Position numbers and translations under genes: made by a program. From assembly GCA_035547915.1 (NCBI GenBank), contig DASZTS010000095.1:124001-188000 (forward strand): a stretch of 64,000 nt of DNA, written 5' to 3'. Source of the DNA: DASSFG01 sp035547915. Lineage in GTDB: Bacteria; Planctomycetota; Planctomycetia; Pirellulales; JAICIG01. This document shows, one piece after another, positions 47,101 through 55,005 of this stretch. Position 1 is the first letter of the stretch. Each line of letters starts with the position of its first letter. The notes below the pieces were generated by a model. The model was not told the origin of the DNA, did not search any database, and was given only the letters and a program-made list of their open reading frames with translations.

Positions 47101-47199
47101 TTCGGCGGGGGACAGAGGCGCATCCTGGGCCCTCAGCGGCCCGGCGCCGAGCAAGGCAAGGACAAACAAAATCGGGCGAATGTTCGTGTGCAATGTCAT
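44161..47199 (-). CDS. second secreted PVC-type dehydrogenase with HEAT repeats and cytochrome c domain
   Basis: About 1012 residues starting at the ATG at 47199, which begins a signal peptide (ILFVLALLGAGPLRAQ); the ATG at 47226 is in frame but puts polar residues first. The N-terminal propeller has MTLPEGFVATLFAGEPDL, FDDRGRLWVVECLSYPD and GLTWAPDGWLYGCNG. A middle region of HEAT-type repeats (about 430-840) follows. The haem c site is CAACHKLFGEGG, followed by the PVC tail YLLENLVDPSALVGRDYQMS and ELIAYLSG. It is similar in plan to 3316-6213 but with a longer His/Asp-rich propeller insert (HAHDAVYFND, CDSGECHDYDD). Substrate unknown. Confidence 0.88.
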   Translation of the reverse strand: MTLHTNIRPILFVLALLGAGPLRAQDAPLSPAEAPRRMTLPEGFVATLFAGEPDLVQPIAFAFDDRGRLWVVECLSYPDWQTDGRAEGHDRVVIFDDRDGDGRFDEKTVFWDKGVNLSGIELGYGGVWLCSTPNLVFVPDADRDDVPDGAPQVKLDGWDLKARHNVFNGLTWAPDGWLYGCNGILSNSSVGPPGTPNDKRVAINCGVWRYHPVSQVFEAVAHGTTNPWGLDFDEFGQAFITNCVIHHLFHVVPGGHYQRMFGQDMNPHSYSLMTSCADHIHWGGGPWQSSRGGQGEHDRPGGGHAHSGAMVYLGDNWPQEQYRGGLFTCNIHGNRVNHDRFERLGSGCVAHHAHDAVYFNDTWFRGLTIKYGPDGGVFVSDWCDSGECHDYDDIHRTSGRIYKITYKKPQTEPVDLASLTDAQLVERQLHPNDWHVTHARRLLAERAAAGKLAPETPAALVEMARKQPDATRKLRAIWALHGIGRLTDEYLTECFADKNEDVRAWAVRLSLQPSVGGTASRDAGERWPAKLATLAAEDPSPRVRLELASGLQRLPLASRWAIAENLLAHGEDAADANLPLLIWYGVEPLVPADAERALQLAAGSKIPLVREYIVRRFASDVPADLARQSPATVAPLVGVLKKLDVAGRADAQLDLLRGAYEAFAGRRSVAMPNGWKPVYARLLESPNESVREQATFLSFLFGDRQAADALRADALDSSLATEKRNRATTVLVQGHDGDLLPALEKLVSEPAMRAAALRGLAAYDDPSVPAVILRSYVSLVGGERDDALATLASRPAYALALLDAIEAKKVSRGDVPAFVLRQVAGIKDERVSQRLQQVWGAVREASQDKAAAIARFRSLLPTDQLQAADRSHGRALFVRTCAACHKLFGEGGQIGPELTGAQRTNLDYLLENLVDPSALVGRDYQMSVIETADGRIINGIIAGEDAAVVTVQTQNDRLLIPKSDIETREQSKLSLMPEGLLDKLSEVELRELIAYLSGAEQAALPDSSTAGR

Positions 47200-47370
47200 C
47201 GGGTTCTCGTGCCAGTCAGCCGTCATTTCGAGCCATTATGCATTATGAATGGGGTCACCGGGAGTCGATAGCCGGCCCGGTAGTGGTTGAAACCTGCGGT
47301 GTTCGCGAAAATCCCCCGTATCTTCGTGGGATCTCGAAGTGTGCTGATTTCCAGTGCGAAATCGCGCCCA

Positions 47371-47408
47371 GAAAAAACCGTCTCGGTTTGAGAGGGGCGA
47401 GAGACGGT
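47371..47408 (-). terminator. intrinsic terminator on the minus strand
   Basis: Read on the minus strand, ACCGTCTC (complement of 47401-47408) pairs with GAGACGGT (complement of 47377-47384) across a 16-base loop and is followed by TTTTTT. It could end the lipoprotein transcript about 450 bases downstream of its stop codon, or an unannotated minus-strand RNA. Confidence 0.6.
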
Positions 47409-47417
47409 AGCGCAGCG

Positions 47418-47453
47418 AAACGGCCAGCCCCATTCGTGCAAAGCTGGCCGTTT
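47418..47453. repeat. perfect 11-bp inverted repeat
   Basis: AAACGGCCAGC (47418-47428) and GCTGGCCGTTT (47443-47453) with a 14-base spacer. It has A-run and T-run flanks like a weak bidirectional terminator and lies ten bases from the minus-strand terminator. Confidence 0.7.
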
Positions 47454-47863
47454 GCCGTCTTGTGGTTCTATGAGACTCTGGACAATAGACCGTACTTTAC
47501 GGCCATGACGGGTGCCAAACCGCGGAAATACCGAGGCTCTATCAGGACACTACCGCCGCCATCGGGTTCGCTTCTTAACCTCCGTATGGGCGGCGCAACA
47601 CGCGCGTCTCGGAACGGGGCGCGAGGCGACGCGAGCCAAGCCAATGGCGCGGTAGCATCCTGGTCAAATGTTCGCGAGAACTGCCCCACGCGGCGGCTTG
47701 AAGTAGACAATCTCATGGGCGCCTCAAGCTGAATTGAAACCGTCGGGGCATGGAGGCGGGCATGGAGGGGAATGCCACTGAATTGAGGAACTCGCGGCCG
47801 ACCGTTTTGCGCCGGCGGCTTTGCCCACGAAGTACGAGGAAGCTGGCGACCCTCAGGGCAAGT

Positions 47864-48358
47864 TTAGCTTTGGCTGGTCTGGGAACGCCTTTTCATACAG
47901 CCGGACTCCTTGCGGCCGCGGTCGGTCAGGTTTTTATTCTTCCAGGTGACTCCGTCCTTATAAAACATCGAGTAGCGACACATGAGGCAGGTAATGACCT
48001 CGGTCGAGTGCTCACCTTCGTCGATCGCGATCCCAATCCCCGGCACAAAGCAATTTGGTACCCCGTGGTCTGCGAAGTTGTCAGGCTCTTCCAGGACTGC
48101 TTGGATTTCGTCAGCCAGATCGGCATCGGCCGCCTTTCTCTCCAGGATGGGCCATCTTCGCAGGTTATACGCCGGGGGTTCGACATGCTCGCCGTGGTTC
48201 TGTTCGTAGTAGTCGGCCTTCAATCGGTATATGTATATCCCCGGCTGCCGTGTCTCCGGTTCATTGCTCACCGGGACCCAAGTCGGCGGCTTGGACGAAC
48301 AAGAGGCGACGGCCAGCAGCACAGCGCCAACGAAGGTAAACGATAAGCATCGGCTCAT
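47864..48358 (-). CDS. hypothetical lipoprotein
   Basis: A 164-residue protein with a lipoprotein signal (SFTFVGAVLLAVASCSS; lipobox cysteine near residue 20). The mature part is mixed and polar, with conserved-looking RQPGIYIYRLKADYYEQ and an EVITCLMCRYSMFYKD segment with a CxxC pair that may bind metal or form a disulfide. I recognise no family. It is flanked by an intrinsic terminator on its own strand upstream (48405-48434) and another downstream, so it looks like an isolated transcription unit. Confidence 0.75.
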   Translation of the reverse strand: MSRCLSFTFVGAVLLAVASCSSKPPTWVPVSNEPETRQPGIYIYRLKADYYEQNHGEHVEPPAYNLRRWPILERKAADADLADEIQAVLEEPDNFADHGVPNCFVPGIGIAIDEGEHSTEVITCLMCRYSMFYKDGVTWKNKNLTDRGRKESGCMKRRSQTSQS

Positions 48359-48404
48359 AGGGACATTAGACCGGGCCAGAACGGCGGGGCAACATGGAGC
48401 GCAT

Positions 48405-48434
48405 AAAAAACCCCGTAGCTAGCGTGCGACGGGG
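48405..48434 (-). terminator. strong intrinsic terminator on the minus strand
   Basis: Minus strand CCCCGT (48429-48434) pairs with ACGGGG (48411-48416) around a 12-base loop, followed by TTTTTT (48405-48410). It lies upstream of the minus-strand lipoprotein gene, with no minus-strand gene before it, so it must end an unidentified transcript. Confidence 0.75.
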
Positions 48435-48549
48435 CGGAGTATCGGAGGTGCCATCAGCGAAAGCGCCAAAGGCTAGCCCGACGCGTTGGTTATCAGTCGG
48501 CACGAAGGGGTAGGCCGACGTCATTTCGCACCAACCGCAGATGCGCCGG

Positions 48550-48577
48550 TTGGCCGACGAAGGGGCGATGTTATAGA
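48550..48577 (+). promoter_or_regulatory. weak candidate promoter for the ECHDC3-like gene
   Basis: TTGGCC (48550-48555) and TATAGA (48572-48577) with a 16-base spacer, giving a leader of about 45 bases. Hexamers are weak matches. Confidence 0.35.
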
Positions 48578-48627
48578 TTGAAGGTATCGACGGAGGTCAC
48601 GCGAGGATCGTATCGAGGCGAGGTTCC

Positions 48628-49434
48628 ATGAGTACCGCGACGTCACAGGATCTGCTGATCGATCTGTCGGGCGGCGTCGCCCGGTTGACCCTCAACCGCC
48701 CCGAACGGCGCAATGCCCTGAACGAGGGGCTGCTCGAGCGGCTGGCGGCGGCGTTGGCATACATCGCCAACGCCAACGATGTCCGCGTCGTGGTGGTGGC
48801 CGCCGCGGGGCCGGTGTTCTGCTCCGGCCACGACCTGACGGAGATGGTCGGCCGCTCGCAGCGAGAGTATCACGACCTGTTTGCGCTCTGTAGCGGGGTG
48901 ATGCTGCAACTCCGTAGCCTGCCGCAGCCGGTGATCGCTCGCGTACAGGGGACGGCGACCGCGGCCGGATGCCAGCTCGTGTCGGCTTGCGATCTGGCAG
49001 TGGCGGCCGAGACGGCAACATTCGCCACGCCCGGCGTGAAGATCGGTCTGTTCTGCACGACGCCCATGGTGCCGCTGGTGCGCGCCATTCCGGCGCGTCC
49101 TGCGTTGGAGATGCTCCTCACGGGAGAGCCGATCTCGGCCGCCCGCGCCTACGAATTGGGGCTCGTCAACCGGGTGGTGCCCGCCGAAGGACTCGACGCC
49201 GCGTTGGCGGAACTGATCGATCCGATTGTCGCCGCGAGCCCGATGGTGATTCGTTTGGGCAAGGCCGCCTTCTATGAGCAGGTCTTGCTCGACGAGCACA
49301 CGGCCTACGATCGCGCGACCGACATCATGGCCGACAACGCCGTGCGCGACGACGCCCAGGAAGGAATAACCGCCTTTCTCGAAAAGCGCCCGGCGCGTTG
49401 GCAGACGCCGCAGACCGAGAGTTTCGTTCCGTAG
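48628..49434 (+). CDS. enoyl-CoA hydratase/isomerase-like protein, ECHDC3 type
   Basis: A crotonase-fold protein of 268 residues. It has the fold signatures LTLNRPERRNALNEGLLERL, VFCSGHDLTEM (CoA/oxyanion region) and AGCQLVSACDLAVAAETATF. The position of the first catalytic glutamate of true hydratases (PEvklG) reads PGVKIG, and the next helix reads FCTTPMVPLVRAIPA. This matches the ECHDC3-like subgroup, which is thought not to be a normal hydratase. Thus function in fatty-acid oxidation is uncertain. dnaG starts 47 bases downstream. Confidence 0.85.
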   Translation: MSTATSQDLLIDLSGGVARLTLNRPERRNALNEGLLERLAAALAYIANANDVRVVVVAAAGPVFCSGHDLTEMVGRSQREYHDLFALCSGVMLQLRSLPQPVIARVQGTATAAGCQLVSACDLAVAAETATFATPGVKIGLFCTTPMVPLVRAIPARPALEMLLTGEPISAARAYELGLVNRVVPAEGLDAALAELIDPIVAASPMVIRLGKAAFYEQVLLDEHTAYDRATDIMADNAVRDDAQEGITAFLEKRPARWQTPQTESFVP

Positions 49435-49481
49435 GCTCGCCGCGTCAGTAAGAATCAACTTATCGGGAAAGGGAGTTTCGG

Positions 49482-51302
49482 GTGTCAGTCGGCCCTGCGT
49501 TCGACGCCAAGGAACAGATCAAGCGGGCGATCGACATCGTCGAGCTGGTAGGCGAGTCGATCCCCCTGCGACGCGAGGGGCGGAACTACAAGGGACTCTG
49601 CCCGTGGCACGACGATTCGCGTCCGAGCCTGCATATAAACCCTGAGCGGCAGACGTTTCGCTGCTTCGTCTGCAACATCGGCGGCGACATCTTCACGTTT
49701 GTCGAAAAGCGCGAGAACGTCACCTTCCGCGAAGCTCTGACGATCCTCGCCGAACGGGCGGGCGTGACGCTGTCGCACGGGCCGTCGCCGGCCGCGACGG
49801 ACGAGCGGCGCCGGCTCTACCAGGTCGCCGCCTGGGCCGAGCAGCAATATCACGATTGTCTGCTCAAGGCGGCCGAAGCGGAGCCCGCCCGACGCTACTT
49901 GGCGGCCCGCGGTGTGACCGCCGAGAGCCTCCGGCGATTCCATCTCGGCTTCGCACCCAACCAATGGGATTGGCTGCTCAAGCGGGCCCGTGCGGCGTCG
50001 ATCTCGCCGGCGGCGTTGGAGAAGGTCGGGTTGGCCAGGCCTCGCCAACAAGGGCAGGGCCATTACGATTTCTTCCGCGGACGGGTATTGTTCTCCATCC
50101 GCGACCTACAGGACCGCCCGGTGGCGCTCGGGGGCCGGGTGCTGCCCGATTTCGGCGAACCGAACGGCGCGAAATACATCAACACCGTCGAGACCCCCCT
50201 CTTTTCCAAGAGCCGCCTGCTGTACGGGCTCAACTTGGCGAAGGACGCCATCACTCGCGACCGCACCGTGATGGTCATGGAGGGGTACACCGACTGCCTG
50301 ATCGCGCAACAATGCGGCCTCGAAAACGCGGTAGCCGTGCTCGGCACGGCTCTGGGCGAGTCGCACATCGGCATCTTGCGGCGATTCGCCGATCGCGTGC
50401 TCCTCGTGCTCGACGGCGATGAGGCGGGCCGGCGTCGGGCCGACGAGATCCTCGAGTTGTTCGTCGCCGCCCAGATGGATTTGCGCATTTTGACGCTCCC
50501 CGACGACCTCGATCCGGCCGATTTTCTGCTGGCGCGTGGCAAAGAAGCGTTTACCGCGCTCTGTGAGACGGCGGTCGATGCGCTGGAGCACAAACTGCGC
50601 ATGGCCACCGCGGGGCTCGATATCAACAGCGACATCGACCGATCCCAAAGGGCCCAAGAAGAAGTGCTTCGCACGTTGGCCAAGTCTCCCCTGCCGACCG
50701 ATACGGCCGCCCATCTCCGCGAGGAGCAGATCCTCGCCCGGTTGGGCCAACGTTTCCGCGTGCCCGAAATCGTGCTGCGCCAGCGGCTGCGCGATCTGCG
50801 CGAAAAGGGGAGTCAGGCCCGCAGGCCGGCGGTGAAGCCCGTCTCGGCCCCCGAGCCCCCGCGCAAGGCGAACCGAATCGACAAGGCGGAGTCGGAATTG
50901 CTCGAAATCGTGTTGCAGATGCCGCATCTGGTGGCACGGGTGGCCGAACGATTGCCGCCGGCCGTGTGGCGCGACGGGCGGCGGCGGGAAATCTTTTCGA
51001 CCTGCTTTCGGTTGGCCGCGGCCGGTCACGAAGCGACGGTCGACCGGTTGCTATTGGAGATCGACGACGCACAGCTTAAAACGCTCATCATTGAGCTTGA
51101 CGACTTGGGACAGAGTCGCCAGCGCTCAGAGCGACAGGATGAAGTGGAACAGCTCTTGGAAGTGATTCGCGCAGCGTCTCACGTGGCCCCGCGCGTCGCC
51201 CGACCCGCGTCCGGCGATGCGACCACGAGTACGGATGACCTGCGACGGATCATCGACCAACAGCGGCTCCGGCAGGGTATTTCCTGGCCCACGGATGGGT
51301 AA
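49482..51302 (+). CDS. dnaG: DNA primase
   Basis: Synthesises RNA primers at the replication fork. It starts at GTG 49482 after AAGGGAG and has 606 residues. The CHC2 zinc finger is complete (C40, H43, C61, C64 in CPWH...CFVC). The catalytic core includes GGRVLPD, KYINTVETPLFSKSRLLYGL, the TOPRIM glutamate in MVMEGYTDCLIA and the DxD in VLLVLDGDEAGRRRADE. The C-terminal about 150 residues form the helicase-interaction region. rpoD follows 110 bases later, the usual macromolecular synthesis arrangement, but rpsU is missing from the front. Confidence 0.97.
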   Translation: MSVGPAFDAKEQIKRAIDIVELVGESIPLRREGRNYKGLCPWHDDSRPSLHINPERQTFRCFVCNIGGDIFTFVEKRENVTFREALTILAERAGVTLSHGPSPAATDERRRLYQVAAWAEQQYHDCLLKAAEAEPARRYLAARGVTAESLRRFHLGFAPNQWDWLLKRARAASISPAALEKVGLARPRQQGQGHYDFFRGRVLFSIRDLQDRPVALGGRVLPDFGEPNGAKYINTVETPLFSKSRLLYGLNLAKDAITRDRTVMVMEGYTDCLIAQQCGLENAVAVLGTALGESHIGILRRFADRVLLVLDGDEAGRRRADEILELFVAAQMDLRILTLPDDLDPADFLLARGKEAFTALCETAVDALEHKLRMATAGLDINSDIDRSQRAQEEVLRTLAKSPLPTDTAAHLREEQILARLGQRFRVPEIVLRQRLRDLREKGSQARRPAVKPVSAPEPPRKANRIDKAESELLEIVLQMPHLVARVAERLPPAVWRDGRRREIFSTCFRLAAAGHEATVDRLLLEIDDAQLKTLIIELDDLGQSRQRSERQDEVEQLLEVIRAASHVAPRVARPASGDATTSTDDLRRIIDQQRLRQGISWPTDG

Positions 51303-51412
51303 GGATGCTTGCGCCGGTTGGTCGCGGCGGCGAACCTTGTTCGCGTCGTCGGTCGTGACCATAATCGATCTGTTCTTGCGAGCGCGCCATTCGGCGTGGG
51401 AGGGAAGTTCAC

Positions 51413-53101
51413 GTGCACCATTCGGATCAGGACCTTTCGGAATTGGTTGCCACGGGCAAGGCCCAAGGTTATCTGACCTACGATCAGGTAAACGAGTATC
51501 TGCCCGACGAAGCCGTCAACCCCGACAAGCTCGACAGCCTGCTCGTGGCCCTGGAAGAAATGGGCATCGAACTGGTCGAAGAGGCGCCCGAACCGCGCGC
51601 TGAACTGCCCGTCGAGCGCGTCGATGCCACCCCGCGTTTGATGCCGGCGGCCAGTGAGATGGGTGCCGTCGAAGAGTGGGCCGACGATTCCGGGCCATCG
51701 AGCCTCGACGAGCCGGCCAAGTGGAGCGACGACCCGGTACGGATGTACCTGACGCAGATGGCGGTCATTCCGCTGCTGACGCGCGAACAAGAAATCGGCC
51801 TGGCCAAGAAGATCGAGATCACCCGCAAGCGTTTTCGCCGCACGGTGCTGTCGTGCAACCTGGCGATGCAGAACACGATCGAGACGCTGCGCAAGGTGCA
51901 TGAGGGCATCCTCCCCTTCGACCGCACCATCAAGGTCTCGCTGACCGAGTGTTTGACCAAGGAGCAGATCATGGCGCGGATGCCGCACAACCTGCGCACG
52001 CTGACCTATCTGCTCGGGCAGAACCGCCGCGATTTTCGCACGGCGATCAACAAGCGGGTGCCTCGCCCCGAACGGCTGGCGGCGCGGAAGCGCTTCCTGT
52101 CGCATCGCGCCAAGGCGTTGACGCTTGTCGAGGAGCTGAGTCTGCGCACCCGGCGCGTGCAGCCGATGGTCCGCGAACTCGAGCAAATCTCCGACCGCAT
52201 GGAGGAATTGCAGGGCCGTCTGGCGAGGATCGCCGGCAATACGGCCGCCAAGGACGAGCGCGCCAACCTGCGGAAGGAATTCCGCGACCTGCTCATGACC
52301 ACGCTCGAATCGCCCGCCGGCCTGCGCCGCCGTTGCGACACGATGAAGGCGCAGTACGAGGACTACGAGCGGGCCAAGCGCGAGCTGTCGGGGGGAAACC
52401 TGCGGCTGGTCGTCTCCATCGCCAAGAAATACCGCAACCGCGGCCTGAGTTTCCTCGATCTCATCCAGGAAGGGAACACGGGCCTGATGCGCGCGGTCGA
52501 CAAATACGAGTACCGCCGCGGTTACAAGTTCTCCACCTATGCCACCTGGTGGATCCGGCAGGCCATCACGCGGGCCATTGCCGACCAGGCCCGCACGATC
52601 CGCATCCCGGTGCACATGATCGACGTGCTGTCGCGGTTGCGCAACGTGTCGAAGCGGTTGTTGCAGGAACTCGGTCGCGAACCGACCACCGAAGAGACCG
52701 CCGAAGCGGCCAACATCAGCCTCGACGAAACCCGCCGCGTGCTGACCATCGGTCGCCACCCGGTGAGCCTCGACCGCCCCGTGGGCGAGAGCGAGGACAG
52801 CGCCTTCGGCGAGTTCATCGAAGACCACGGCACGCAGAGTCCGATGCGATCGGCCAGCCAGTGCATGCTGCGCGACAAGATCGAAGGGCTGCTGAAAACG
52901 CTGACATACCGCGAGCGCGAGATAATTCGCTTGCGCTACGGGCTGGGCGATGGTTATACTTATACGCTGGAAGAGGTCGGCCGGATCTTCAAGGTCACGC
53001 GGGAACGCGTGCGGCAGATTGAAGCCAAGGCGGTCCGCAAGCTCCAGCATCCGGTGCGCAGCAAACAACTCGAGGGCTTCCTCGAGGGGATCGCCGGGTA
53101 G
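51413..53101 (+). CDS. rpoD: RNA polymerase primary sigma factor
   Basis: Housekeeping sigma-70 factor, 562 residues, from a GTG at 51413 with GGAGGGAAG upstream. Region 1.1 (residues 1-70) is present, and a short non-conserved region separates 1.2 and 2. Region 2 has DLIQEGNTGLMRAVDKYEYR and FSTYATWWIRQAITRAI; region 3 has EEAANISLDETR-type sequence; region 4 has TYREREIIRLRYGL and the recognition helix in VTRERVRQIEAKAVRKLQHP. Its presence fits the TTGAAG/TATAAT promoter seen at 1578-1606. Confidence 0.97.
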   Translation: MHHSDQDLSELVATGKAQGYLTYDQVNEYLPDEAVNPDKLDSLLVALEEMGIELVEEAPEPRAELPVERVDATPRLMPAASEMGAVEEWADDSGPSSLDEPAKWSDDPVRMYLTQMAVIPLLTREQEIGLAKKIEITRKRFRRTVLSCNLAMQNTIETLRKVHEGILPFDRTIKVSLTECLTKEQIMARMPHNLRTLTYLLGQNRRDFRTAINKRVPRPERLAARKRFLSHRAKALTLVEELSLRTRRVQPMVRELEQISDRMEELQGRLARIAGNTAAKDERANLRKEFRDLLMTTLESPAGLRRRCDTMKAQYEDYERAKRELSGGNLRLVVSIAKKYRNRGLSFLDLIQEGNTGLMRAVDKYEYRRGYKFSTYATWWIRQAITRAIADQARTIRIPVHMIDVLSRLRNVSKRLLQELGREPTTEETAEAANISLDETRRVLTIGRHPVSLDRPVGESEDSAFGEFIEDHGTQSPMRSASQCMLRDKIEGLLKTLTYREREIIRLRYGLGDGYTYTLEEVGRIFKVTRERVRQIEAKAVRKLQHPVRSKQLEGFLEGIAG

Positions 53102-53176
53102 GCCGAGCGAGCCGAACCGCGGGTCAGCCATGCTGGATCCGGTCGTACGCTAAGCTGGATCACGGTTTGGTCAGCC

Positions 53177-53208
53177 AGACCCTGGTCAACGGGCCGGCGG
53201 GTCTTTTA
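53177..53208 (+). terminator. candidate terminator downstream of rpoD
   Basis: AGACCC (53177-53182) pairs with GGGTCT (53199-53204) around a 16-base loop and is followed by TTT. It lies 76 bases after the rpoD stop. The stem is short. Confidence 0.4.
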
Positions 53209-53348
53209 TGATTGTCCTGGTAGCACGGAAGGACTCCGCGCCGGGCTGTCACCGTCCAAGCCACGTGCGATGCGCGAACGGAATGCGCGTCGGAACGGGA
53301 ACCGATTATTCCGTTCGACACAAAATACCGGGGGGGAGCGACCAGACC

Positions 53349-54071
53349 ATGTCCGTCACTGCTGGAGTGTTGCGCGAGCTCCACCGCATCCATAGACAAT
53401 TGGGCGACCTGCGGGAGCGGCTCGACCGGGGGCCGAAACAGATCAAGGCCCGAGAAGCCACGGTCACACGACTCGAAGCCGACCTCACCAACGCCAAAGC
53501 CGAGGCCAAGGCCGCGAAAGTCGGTGCCGACCAGAAGCAATTGCTGCTCAAGAGCGGCGAGTCGAAGATCCTCGAGTTGAAGGCCAAGCTCAACGCGGCC
53601 AGCAGCAACCGCGAGTACCAGGCCCTCAAGGATCAAATCGCCGCGGACGAAATGGCCGGCAGCGTCTTGGCCGACGAGATTCTCGAAGCGCTGGAGAAGA
53701 TCGACGCGCATACCGCGCTGATCAAGGATGCCGAGCAGAACCTGGCCAAGGGGCGCGAGGAACTCGCCAAAGTCGAAGGACAAGTGCGCGAGCAGCACGA
53801 TCTGCTGGTGGGCGATGTGCAGCGGCTGGAGGGTGAGTTGAAGAAGGTCGAGGCCGAATTGCCCTCCGATTTCCTCGATGCCTATCAACGCGTGGTGAAA
53901 GGCAAGGGAAGCGACGCCATGGCGGTCGTCGAAGGCGAGATCTGCGGCGGTTGCTACCACCACCTGACGCCGAACATCTTCAATTCACTGCTGATGGACC
54001 GCGTGGTCTGTTGCCAGAGTTGCGGTCGCATGCTCTACCTGCCCGAAGATCGCTCGCCGGGCAAGAAGTAG
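53349..54071 (+). CDS. coiled-coil protein with C4-type zinc ribbon (CT398-like)
   Basis: The ATG at 53349 follows a G-rich ribosome binding region, giving 240 residues; the frame from 53208 has no support. A long antiparallel coiled coil fills about residues 5-185 (LHRIHRQLGDLRERLDRG, EELAKVEGQVREQHDLL). It ends in a zinc ribbon with CGGCYHHL and CCQSCGRMLYLPED. This is the widespread family around Chlamydia CT398, thought to interact with sigma-54 or the flagellar/secretion machinery in some bacteria. Its role here is unknown. The convergent DAC-domain gene ends seven bases later. Confidence 0.85.
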   Translation: MSVTAGVLRELHRIHRQLGDLRERLDRGPKQIKAREATVTRLEADLTNAKAEAKAAKVGADQKQLLLKSGESKILELKAKLNAASSNREYQALKDQIAADEMAGSVLADEILEALEKIDAHTALIKDAEQNLAKGREELAKVEGQVREQHDLLVGDVQRLEGELKKVEAELPSDFLDAYQRVVKGKGSDAMAVVEGEICGGCYHHLTPNIFNSLLMDRVVCCQSCGRMLYLPEDRSPGKK

Positions 54072-54078
54072 CGTCTCG

Positions 54079-55005
54079 TTATTCGCCGGGCGGCTCGTAT
54101 TCGAACTCACGCCACTTCATCGGGCGGCGGAAGGGCTCGATGCGGAGCACGACCTCGCCGCTCTGAAAGATACGCACGGTGCCGTTCGATTCGCTCACCG
54201 CGACGGCCACGGCCTTGGTCGCCCGGCTGATGGCGGCAGCCGCCCAGTGCCGCGCGCCGAGCCCCTTCGAGAGGGTGATGTTCGTGGCCGGGGCGTCGAG
54301 GTACTGCGACGACAACTCCACGGTGCCGTCGGCGGCCACGATGATGGCCCCGTCCATCTGCGCGATCTCCTTGATCGCCTCGCGCACGCGGGCCGATTTC
54401 AGATTCCGCTCTTTACGGCTGTAACCCTTGACCGGATCGAAACCGGCCGAACGGCACATCTTGCGGACCTTGGCCGTGTCGCCCACGGCGAAGAGCGTTC
54501 CCACGGGCTTCCCTTCGCGGCCTTCGCGACCGATCTCGAGTGCCAGGTTCACGACCGTTTGCAACGTGTCGAGCGGCACACGCGTTTCGAGTTGTTGCAG
54601 ATCGCGCACGGTGAGGCGGCCGAGGTGGTCGCCCAGGTCGATGACGCTGATCGAGTCGAGCGCCCGAGCCTCGAACCCGCTGTAGATGGCCACGACACGC
54701 GCGCCGGGGCGAACGAATTCGTCGGCCACCGCTTCGAGCAGGGCCTGCGATAACTTGTCGTAGACCGGGCTCTCGGCCATATCGAGTATGACGGTCATCA
54801 GACCGGCCGCCTTGGCCCCGGCGAGCTGTTCGGCCGTGTCTGCCGCCACGATCACCCGTTCGCCCGCGGCCCGCAGCCTGAGTTGGTGCCAGTCGGTCGG
54901 GCCGTCCAACAACAGCAGCACCGCGTACGCCCCCGACGTGCGGGCCAGGCCGGCCGCCGCGTCGTAGACGGTGGCGAACTCGTCGTTGAACTTGAGCGGT
55001 TGCAT
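54079..55005 (-). CDS. diadenylate cyclase (DisA_N/DAC) domain protein
   Basis: Probably makes cyclic di-AMP from two ATP. The ATG at 55005 gives 308 residues; a TTG at 55062 is also in frame, with no better ribosome binding site. The DAC domain is C-terminal (about residues 170-300): the DGA motif is present in QMDGAIIVAADGTVELSS, and the RHR motif reads RHW in LSKGLGARHWAAAAISRAT. The N-terminal about 160 residues form an unidentified domain. The RHW variant makes cyclase activity probable but not certain. No GdpP-type phosphodiesterase gene is nearby. Confidence 0.82.
   Translation of the reverse strand: MQPLKFNDEFATVYDAAAGLARTSGAYAVLLLLDGPTDWHQLRLRAAGERVIVAADTAEQLAGAKAAGLMTVILDMAESPVYDKLSQALLEAVADEFVRPGARVVAIYSGFEARALDSISVIDLGDHLGRLTVRDLQQLETRVPLDTLQTVVNLALEIGREGREGKPVGTLFAVGDTAKVRKMCRSAGFDPVKGYSRKERNLKSARVREAIKEIAQMDGAIIVAADGTVELSSQYLDAPATNITLSKGLGARHWAAAAISRATKAVAVAVSESNGTVRIFQSGEVVLRIEPFRRPMKWREFEYEPPGE

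Larger units (their letters stand above)
47200..47863. other. long intergenic region with inverted repeats
   Basis: About 660 bases with no supportable gene; several open frames exist but have no ribosome binding site or recognisable content. It holds a minus-strand terminator (47371-47408) and a perfect 11-bp inverted repeat (47418-47453). The rest (47454-47863) shows nothing recognisable. Confidence 0.6.
48359..48627. other. intergenic region with possible structured minus-strand RNA
   Basis: About 270 bases between divergent genes. On the minus strand two potential stems, CCAACCG/CGGTTGG (48523-48554 region) and GTCGGC/GCCGAC (48497-48521 region), precede a strong intrinsic terminator at 48405-48434. 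No known RNA family was recognised. Confidence 0.4.

Noticed and set aside
47193..47732. 179-codon plus-strand open frame in the gap after the second PVC dehydrogenase
   Set aside because: It has no ribosome binding site or domain, Arg/Ser-rich random-looking content, and overlaps the start of the dehydrogenase gene antisense.
48366..48524. 52-codon open frame on the minus strand upstream of the lipoprotein gene
   Set aside because: It has no ribosome binding site, no recognisable composition, and it runs through the strong intrinsic terminator at 48405-48434.
48435..48600. Cobalamin or cyclic di-GMP riboswitch before the ECHDC3-like gene
   Set aside because: Some CAAAGG-type bases are suggestive, but the conserved core motifs of these riboswitches are missing.
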